From: Gammaproteobacteria bacterium
GTDB taxonomy: Bacteria > Pseudomonadota > Gammaproteobacteria > Pseudomonadales > Azotimanducaceae
Reading direction: 5' to 3'
Length of the DNA stretch: 11,801 bases
NCBI GenBank assembly: GCA_002715785.1
Contig: PBAA01000009.1
Coordinates: 1 to 11,801, forward strand
The notes under the pieces were generated by a model, which saw nothing but the letters and a program-made list of their open reading frames with translations, did not search any database and was not told the origin of the DNA. Shown here piece by piece: positions 7,185 through 11,801 of the stretch. Position 1 is the stretch's first letter; each line of letters begins with the position of its first letter. The translations under genes and the position numbers were made by a program.

Positions 7185-8426
7185 CTAATCATCGGAAACC
7201 AGCACGAGCGTCCCGGTGGTCGACAACGTTCCGCCGGTACCGTTGACCACGCACGTATGCGAATCCGTTTGCTTGCCTTCGATACCGTTGACGCCATCTT
7301 CTGCCGTTCCCGACAGCTGTCGATAGGCTTCGACCAGCAGTTGCATCCCATACATCCCTGAGTGATTAAATGACAAACCACCCCCGTTGGTGTTGATCGG
7401 CAGGCGACCACCGGGCGCGGCATCCCCGTCCTTCCACAACCGATAGCCTTGGCCCCTCGGCGCTAAACCAAGCATCTCCGCAGTAATTGCCGCCGTGATC
7501 GTGAACGAGTCATAGATCATCGCCATATCCATGTCCTGAGGACCGAGACCAGCCATCTCGTATGCGATCGCTGAAGACCGGGCCGCGGAGGTCGCGGTGA
7601 AATCGTCCATCTCGAGCATATTCTGATGTGCCATGGATTCACCTGCGCCGGCAATCCATACTGGGTTAGTACGCAGGCTTCGCGCAATCTCAGGTCGTGC
7701 AACAATGACCGCGCCGCCATGGTCTGTGACCAAACAACAATGAAATAACGTCAGTGGCCATGCAATGATTCGAGCATCCAAAACATCTTGTACCGTAATC
7801 GGGCCGCCAAACGGGTTGGGTGTCCGCTCCCCTAATTTCACCTCTGCCTGAGAAGCATCCGCAAACATCAAAGCGCGCGGATTCTTCTGCGCCCATTCAC
7901 GCGTCACGACTGAAATGTGTGCGAAGTCCTCAACCGTTGACCCGTACTGATGCATGTGTCGAACCATGGCATGCGCGTACTGCGAAGGCGCACCAAAGGT
8001 TCCATACGCCATGGTCATTTCTGCGCCGGGTGGCATCTCTCCGCGGCCACCACCACCGCCACCGCCACCGCGATACGACCAACCCGCCTCGCCATGACTG
8101 ACAACAGCGATATCTATGATTCCTGATGCGATGGCGGCCAACGCATGATGCACGTGTATCTCAAACGAACAGCCGCCAACCGACGTTGTATCAATGTAAT
8201 GCGGCCGTATGCCTAGGTGTTCTGCCAACTCCACCGACCATCCAGTCGAGAAAATACCTTCAATATCCGATATGGGTATGCCCGTATAGTCGGAAACGTT
8301 CTTGATCGCCTCAATGTGATGTTGCAGCGAGGTAACTTTTTCACCGCGTTCCTCGGGATAGCCGATTTCGTTCGATTCCGCCGCTCCGACGATGGCCGCG
8401 CCCATCGATAAATTTGTTGCTGCCAT
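7185..8426 (-). CDS. Thiolase-fold enzyme of the SCP-x/Ltp2 type (possible acyl-CoA retro-aldolase)
   Basis: A 413-residue thiolase superfamily protein. Thiolase landmarks are SVGGCSFEIHVHHA at the nucleophile loop (Cys86), YDSF (305-308, replacing HDCF of SCP-x thiolases), GGGLSFNHSG with His355, and the terminal CVVNGTGG loop (Cys392). In an ungapped hand alignment with SCP-x thiolase, the catalytic Cys position falls on Gly85 and Cys86 is one residue late, so normal thiolysis is doubtful. Thiolase-fold proteins paired with DUF35 include Ltp2, which acts with a DUF35 partner as a retro-aldolase. An 8-glycine run at 120-127 is unusual. I chose ATG 8426 because GGAGGAG lies 5 nt upstream, inside the end of the DUF35 gene; the in-frame TTG at 8450 has no such site. 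The 2-nt gap to the upstream stop indicates coupled translation and probably a complex. Fold secure; reaction open between thiolase and aldolase. Confidence 0.85.
   Translation of the reverse strand: MAATNLSMGAAIVGAAESNEIGYPEERGEKVTSLQHHIEAIKNVSDYTGIPISDIEGIFSTGWSVELAEHLGIRPHYIDTTSVGGCSFEIHVHHALAAIASGIIDIAVVSHGEAGWSYRGGGGGGGGRGEMPPGAEMTMAYGTFGAPSQYAHAMVRHMHQYGSTVEDFAHISVVTREWAQKNPRALMFADASQAEVKLGERTPNPFGGPITVQDVLDARIIAWPLTLFHCCLVTDHGGAVIVARPEIARSLRTNPVWIAGAGESMAHQNMLEMDDFTATSAARSSAIAYEMAGLGPQDMDMAMIYDSFTITAAITAEMLGLAPRGQGYRLWKDGDAAPGGRLPINTNGGGLSFNHSGMYGMQLLVEAYRQLSGTAEDGVNGIEGKQTDSHTCVVNGTGGTLSTTGTLVLVSDD
8046..8069. repeat. GGT/GGC trinucleotide tract encoding eight glycines
   Basis: Within the thiolase-like gene, eight consecutive glycine codons alternate mainly between GGT and GGC (on the + strand a run of CCA/CCG units), flanked by Arg codons. 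The mixed third bases argue against a recent slippage expansion, but repeats of this kind can still change length. In the protein it follows the GEAGWSYR segment after the nucleophile loop, where thiolases carry a variable loop. Confidence 0.8.
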
Positions 8427-8428
8427 CG

Positions 8429-8845
8429 TTACTCCTCCACCATCCGCCAAAATGGGATATGCGTATCATCATCCGCTTGTTCGAATTCGACCTTGACCTT
8501 TGCCCCTATCTTGATGTCTTCAGGCTTATTCGGATCCACGCCACGAAGAACCGTCATCATCCGATCACCTTCGTTGAGATCGATGTATGCGGTGACATAC
8601 GGAACTTCTTCGGCCCAACCACCAAACGCACGATGCTGCACCGCAAATGTGTGCAGGCGACCTTCACCACTGCCCTCGATCCATTCCAAATCCGTCGAGT
8701 GGCACGATGGACATATCAATCTCGGATACCAGTGCACTTTCCCGCACAACGTACAGCGCGGCAGCATCAGCTTGCCTTCCTTAGTGCCATCCCAAAACGG
8801 CTGATTGTGCTGCCCCTTACGAGGGATGGGTTTGTTATACGCCAC
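8429..8845 (-). CDS. DUF35 family OB-fold protein with rubredoxin-like zinc ribbon
   Basis: A 138-residue stand-alone DUF35 protein. An N-terminal helix containing QPFWDGTKEGKLMLPRC leads to a zinc ribbon with two CxxC pairs (Cys31, Cys34, Cys45, Cys48), followed by an OB-fold half with PYVTAYIDLNEG and IGAKVKVEFEQ. DUF35 proteins are non-catalytic or CoA-binding partners of thiolase-fold enzymes; in the Ltp2/ChsH2 system and in the archaeal thiolase/HMG-CoA synthase complex they bridge or assist the thiolase subunits. Start is GTG 8845-8843 with an excellent SD (AGGAAGGA, 5 nt upstream). It is the first gene of the - strand unit, and its stop lies 2 nt before the thiolase-like ATG. It probably stabilises or completes the active site of that partner. 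Confidence 0.92.
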   Translation of the reverse strand: MAYNKPIPRKGQHNQPFWDGTKEGKLMLPRCTLCGKVHWYPRLICPSCHSTDLEWIEGSGEGRLHTFAVQHRAFGGWAEEVPYVTAYIDLNEGDRMMTVLRGVDPNKPEDIKIGAKVKVEFEQADDDTHIPFWRMVEE

Positions 8846-9126
8846 GTTCGTCCTTCCTCAGTTCTTCGCCCGACTGTCAAACTTAGCACGAGAACCGAAA
8901 CGGCGTTACTGGTCGGTGGGCGTCAGAACATCGACGTCCTCGAATCGATCAAAACCGCCACCCCATCCTGCTATAGTTTGCAGCGGGAACGAGCCGGGGT
9001 GGAAACAGCGCTTTAGATCGTTTTCCGCCCGCTGCAGAAAACCAAATCGCGTCACGGCGCGAGGGTCTACGGTGTCGCCAACCGATAGGTTCGGCCAGCC
9101 TCTCGACCACTACATTGAAGGACGTT
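8846..9126. other. Divergent intergenic region between two catabolic units
   Basis: This 281-bp spacer separates the - strand DUF35 unit from the + strand isomerase unit, and is the only sizeable non-coding stretch. It must hold the promoters of both, but I see no convincing -35/-10 pair. Small symmetric elements are present: GAAACGGCGTTAC (8897-8909), AACC-GATA-GGTT (9080-9091), and 9-bp arms TGCAGCGGG (8979-8987) and CCCGCTGCA (9028-9036) 40 nt apart. A regulator of fatty-acid or acyl-CoA catabolism binding here would be expected, but none is encoded in the window. Confidence 0.5.
8897..8909. promoter_or_regulatory. Palindromic site GAAACGGCGTTAC, possible TetR-type operator
   Basis: The core AACG-g-CGTT is a perfect odd-length palindrome, and the outer G...C pair also matches. 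It resembles the PsrA-type operator remembered from Pseudomonas fatty-acid regulation (G/CAAAC, 2-4 nt, GTTTG/C) with one mismatch in the right arm. It lies 52 nt upstream of the DUF35 start codon, a fitting place for a repressor of the - strand unit. The symmetry is seen; regulator identity is inference and the match is weak. Confidence 0.25.
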
Positions 9127-9951
9127 ATGAACTACACGCGATTGAACACCTCCATCAGCGATGGCGTCGGCCATATCCAACTCGCGGCACCCGACGAATT
9201 TAATCGAATGCCCCCTGCTTTCTGGAAAGAGTTTCCAGCAGCCGTACTGGATATGGATTCGAGTGGTAGCGTTCGCGTGTTGGTGATTTCCGCACAAGGC
9301 AAACACTTTTCCTCGGGCATGGATACGGCCGCTTTTACTGCTCCAGCGACCGAGCAATCCTTTGACGCAGGTCGACGGGGCGAGCGTGCCCGTCGCAACC
9401 TCGCGGGTATGCAGGATACGTTCACCACCATCGAAACGGTCAGGATGCCCGTGTTAGCCGCTATTCAAGGCGCTTGCATTGGAGGCGGTGTCGATATGGT
9501 TTCAGCTTGTGACGTACGTTACTGCACATCGGACGCCTTTTTTTGCATTCAGGAGATCAATATCGGGTTATCTGCGGACGTCGGTACATTACAACGTTTG
9601 CCGAACCTTATCCCCGATGGACTGATGCGCGAGCTCGCGTACACAGGGAGACGTCTATTTGCAGAGGAAGCGACGGAAGTTGGCCTTGTTAACAACGTTT
9701 ATGCGACCCACGACGAGATGTTGACGTCGGTCATGTCCATCGCGAAAGAAATTGCCTCCAAATCGCCGCTCGCTGTCACGAGTACCAAACACCTGCTGAA
9801 TTACGGTCGTCAACACAGTATTCAAGAAACGCTCGAATACCAGTCGGTTTGGATGGGTGCCGTATCCCAGGGAACCGAAATGCAGACATATTTTCGGGCC
9901 AAATCCGACGGCGGCGAACCTTCGTACGAAGACCTTCCACCGCTCGATTAA
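9127..9951 (+). CDS. Enoyl-CoA hydratase/isomerase family, dienoyl-CoA isomerase (ECH1) type
   Basis: A 274-residue crotonase-fold protein. The oxyanion-hole segments are GKHFSSGMD (about 58-66) and GACIGGGVDMVSACDVRYC (from about 115). The following segment, EINIGLSADVGTLQRLP, closely resembles the catalytic loop of mammalian Delta3,5-Delta2,4-dienoyl-CoA isomerase: Glu143 and Asp151 have the same 8-residue spacing as Glu196 and Asp204 of the rat enzyme. The expected role is shifting conjugated double bonds during beta-oxidation of unsaturated acyl-CoAs. The ATG at 9127 has GAAGGA (9117-9122) 4 nt upstream; an in-frame TTG at 9115 is too close to any SD. It leads the + strand unit, 22 nt before the nitroreductase gene. 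A plain hydratase is possible, but the Glu/Asp pair favours the isomerase. Confidence 0.88.
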   Translation: MNYTRLNTSISDGVGHIQLAAPDEFNRMPPAFWKEFPAAVLDMDSSGSVRVLVISAQGKHFSSGMDTAAFTAPATEQSFDAGRRGERARRNLAGMQDTFTTIETVRMPVLAAIQGACIGGGVDMVSACDVRYCTSDAFFCIQEINIGLSADVGTLQRLPNLIPDGLMRELAYTGRRLFAEEATEVGLVNNVYATHDEMLTSVMSIAKEIASKSPLAVTSTKHLLNYGRQHSIQETLEYQSVWMGAVSQGTEMQTYFRAKSDGGEPSYEDLPPLD

Positions 9952-9973
9952 CACAACCTCTAAGGACATAGCA

Positions 9974-10606
9974 GTGAGCGAACAACCTGGGCTACTGGAC
10001 ACCATATACAACTGCCGCGCGATGCGACGACTAAAACCGGACCCTGTGTCCGAAGAAGATATCCTTCAGCTGATCGATGCCGCGAACCAGGCCCCAACAG
10101 GTTCCAATCAGCAAGGCGTTCGGTGGGTCGTGGTACGGGATCCGGATCAGCGAAAAGTCCTCGCTGATTTAAACCGATCCGCGGTGGAAGCGTATATCGG
10201 CCCGGCATCTGCACGGCCTACCGCTTTACCGCATCAGAACGTGGATAAACGCTCGCGAATGCTCGACGCCGTGCTCTGGCAAGCCGAGCACATGCATGAA
10301 ATTCCCGTCCTAATCATCGCTTGTTACCAGTTCGACGGACCCATTGGCGATGGCGTACCCAGTGGTGGCGGCGGATCAATCTGGCCGGCAGTCCAAAATC
10401 TGCTTCTGACCGCACGCGCATTGGGTTTAGGCGCCGCACCCACTACCCTGGGGTTGTCGAATCCAGCCGCGGTAAGAAAAATACTGAACCTGCCCGACAA
10501 CATGGCTGCCTATTGTCTCATCCCGGTCGGTTACCCTCTTGGAAAGTTCGGTTCCGTTACACGATTACCTGCTGCCGAAACGGTGCGATGGGACAGGTGG
10601 GCATAG
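9974..10606 (+). CDS. Nitroreductase-family FMN-dependent oxidoreductase
   Basis: A 210-residue nitroreductase-fold flavoprotein. Seen are the N-terminal FMN phosphate-binding NCRAMRRLKPDPV (Arg15, Arg18, Arg19), APTGSNQQGVRWVVV, the central GGGGSIWPAVQNLLLTARALGLGA, and the terminal IPVGYPLGKFG that closes the flavin site. Such enzymes use NAD(P)H to reduce nitro groups, quinones, enones or activated double bonds; the physiological substrate here is not visible. The frame is open upstream into the isomerase gene, but GTG 9974 has AAGGA (9962-9966) 7 nt upstream and puts the family N-terminus at the right place, so the longer 249-residue reading is rejected. It lies 22 nt after the isomerase gene and 44 nt before the symporter, probably in one operon. 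Confidence 0.9.
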   Translation: MSEQPGLLDTIYNCRAMRRLKPDPVSEEDILQLIDAANQAPTGSNQQGVRWVVVRDPDQRKVLADLNRSAVEAYIGPASARPTALPHQNVDKRSRMLDAVLWQAEHMHEIPVLIIACYQFDGPIGDGVPSGGGGSIWPAVQNLLLTARALGLGAAPTTLGLSNPAAVRKILNLPDNMAAYCLIPVGYPLGKFGSVTRLPAAETVRWDRWA

Positions 10607-10650
10607 AATAATGACGGAAATGCGAGTGAGCCCAACCCCAAGGAAATGAT

Positions 10651-11801
10651 ATGGATTTAATGACATGGTCTTGGATATTCATGGTGGTCTACATCGGCGG
10701 CATGTTAGCCATTGGCGTGATCGGACAACGTCGGGTTAAGCACGCCGACGATTTTGCTACGGCGCGCGGCTCGTACGGACCGATTTTCCTGGCATTCGCG
10801 TTTGCCGCAACAACCGCTAGCGGAGCGACTTTTCTTGGTGGACCCGGACTCGGATACCAGTGGGGGTTCGCTTCGCAATGGGGGAACTTTCTTTATCCCA
10901 TTGGCGTGTATTTCGGGGTTCTCATATCCATGCGCCTAATTGCGACCACCGGAAACCGGTTCGGCAACCGTTCTATTCCCGAATACCTGGGCGATCGGTA
11001 CCAGTCCGAAGGTATACGCGTCATGGTCTCTATTTTTTCGTTGGTTTTGTTCTTCTACCTTGCTGGTCAACTAGTTTCAGGGCTCGTGATGTTCGAAATT
11101 TTTCTAGGGCTCTCACCGTTCTGGGCACTGCTGATTACGACCACGGTACTCCTTTTTTACGTCGTCCTCGGTGGCGCTCACGCGGACATTCTTACCGATG
11201 GGGTCCAAGGATTCATGATGCTGATCGTGGCTATCGTCGTGATCGTTATGGTGCTCACGGGTTTCGGCGTGGACGGGGGTCTATCTGGACTTATTGACCG
11301 CTTACAGACGCAGAACAGTAACTTGGTGCAACCACTAAATCCGGAATCAGCGCTGACGCATTCGTGGTGGGCAATCACCGCTGTCCTTTTTGCCCACATC
11401 CCGCTCGGTCTGCTTCCCCATCTTGGCAACAAGCTTTGGGCCCTAAAAGGTGTCGGTGACCAACGTACGTTCATCAAACTCGCGTTTCTTTTTGGATTGA
11501 CCCTCGGGATGATGGGACTCGGCGGATTGCTCGCGAGAGCGCTCCTCGGCGACGCGCTCCTCTTTGAACCTGCCAATCCCAATCAAGCGCTTCCTCTCGT
11601 TTTCATCAAGTTGTTCCCGACCTGGTTAGCGGCACTCGTTGGCGTGGGGATTCTCGCCGCAATCATGTCCACGGCCGACGGTCTGGTGGTCTCGTCGTCG
11701 CAAATCGTGGCGAACGATCTGTACCGGCGATCAATTGCTCCGCGTCTCAAACAACCCCCGTCCGAAGACCAACTTGATCAACAGGTCCTGACAATAAGTC
11801 G
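10651..11801 (+). CDS. Sodium:solute symporter family transporter, 3' end cut by the window
   Basis: An open frame of 383 codons runs off the right edge without a stop. The start ATG 10651 has AAGGA (10640-10644) 6 nt upstream. The product is a string of hydrophobic helices with SSS landmarks: ATTASGATFLGGPGLGYQWG in the second helix region, GNRSIPEYLGDRY, FYVVLGGAHADILTDGVQG, and IMSTADGLVVSSSQIVANDLYRR, the classic SSS signature. Ser340 and Thr341 in that signature correspond to the Na+-ligand Ser/Thr pair described for PutP. The aligned position of the PutP helix-2 Asp is Thr here. Members co-transport Na+ with proline, pantothenate, sugars, carboxylates and others; the substrate is not readable. 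It ends a + strand unit with the isomerase and nitroreductase, so it may import the compound this locus degrades. Family members are usually about 450-550 residues, so 70-170 are missing. Confidence 0.92.
   Translation, partial: MDLMTWSWIFMVVYIGGMLAIGVIGQRRVKHADDFATARGSYGPIFLAFAFAATTASGATFLGGPGLGYQWGFASQWGNFLYPIGVYFGVLISMRLIATTGNRFGNRSIPEYLGDRYQSEGIRVMVSIFSLVLFFYLAGQLVSGLVMFEIFLGLSPFWALLITTTVLLFYVVLGGAHADILTDGVQGFMMLIVAIVVIVMVLTGFGVDGGLSGLIDRLQTQNSNLVQPLNPESALTHSWWAITAVLFAHIPLGLLPHLGNKLWALKGVGDQRTFIKLAFLFGLTLGMMGLGGLLARALLGDALLFEPANPNQALPLVFIKLFPTWLAALVGVGILAAIMSTADGLVVSSSQIVANDLYRRSIAPRLKQPPSEDQLDQQVLTIS

Noticed and set aside
8041..8072. CCA/CCG repeats as a possible CRISPR or mobile-element signature
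   Set aside because: They are in-frame glycine codons within one gene, with no spacers, direct target duplications or transposase nearby.
8424..8450. TTG at 8450 as start of the thiolase-like gene
   Set aside because: The GGAGGAG ribosome site lies downstream of it and is ideally placed for the ATG at 8426.
8875..8880. TTGACA on the - strand as a -35 box for the DUF35 gene
   Set aside because: A matching -10 at 17 nt would fall on the SD (GGAAGG), leaving no room for a transcription start.
8414..9016. A 200-codon + strand open frame opposite the DUF35 gene and its upstream region
   Set aside because: It lies antisense to a clear DUF35 gene with a strong SD and zinc-ribbon motifs. Its own translation shows no recognisable domain, and it crosses the divergent control region.
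9857..9973. N-terminal extension of the nitroreductase into the isomerase gene
   Set aside because: It overlaps a well-supported gene and the extra 39 residues do not look like a nitroreductase. GTG 9974 has a good SD.
10860..11297. A 145-codon + strand frame inside the symporter region
   Set aside because: It is a shadow of the long symporter frame that starts at 10651, which has a strong SD, SSS motifs and continues to the window end.

Overview
The window looks like chromosomal DNA from a proteobacterium, most likely a gammaproteobacterium. The reasons are an oligopeptidase A-type M3 peptidase, good Shine-Dalgarno (SD) sequences, very tight gene packing, moderate GC content (judged by eye, not computed) and frequent GTG starts. 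This assignment is inference from gene types. No rRNA, tRNA, CRISPR array, insertion sequence or phage gene is visible, and no stretch longer than about 300 bases lacks a gene.

Left part (1-4559): the 3' end of a PLP-dependent aminotransferase (+) meets a convergent M3 metallopeptidase (-, prlC-like), the two stop codons sharing one CTAG. Divergent from the peptidase is a two-gene + strand unit: a rhodanese-glyoxalase (VOC) fusion protein, then a MATE-family exporter. The exporter's conserved N-terminus has no ATG, GTG or TTG start; the best start is a CTG overlapping the fusion gene's stop as CTGA. A perfect 6-bp inverted repeat sits against the ribosome site of the fusion gene.

Middle part (4556-8845, all -): in transcription order, a stand-alone DUF35 zinc-ribbon/OB-fold protein, a thiolase-fold enzyme that starts 2 nt after it, a double-hotdog MaoC hydratase and a GMC-type FAD alcohol dehydrogenase. 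Thiolase-like plus DUF35 plus MaoC is the composition of the hydratase/retro-aldolase module known from steroid side-chain degradation (Ltp2/ChsH). The nucleophile position of the thiolase looks altered, so an aldolase-type C-C cleavage is a reasonable hypothesis. The substrate cannot be read from the sequence.

Right part (9127-end, all +): across a 281-bp divergent spacer lie a dienoyl-CoA isomerase-type crotonase, a nitroreductase-family flavoprotein and a sodium:solute symporter cut by the window end. The two divergent units together look like a catabolic locus: uptake by the symporter, alcohol oxidation by the GMC enzyme, double-bond repositioning by the crotonase, hydration by MaoC and chain cleavage by thiolase/DUF35. 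No acyl-CoA ligase, acyl-CoA dehydrogenase or regulator gene lies inside the window, so the pathway is incomplete here.
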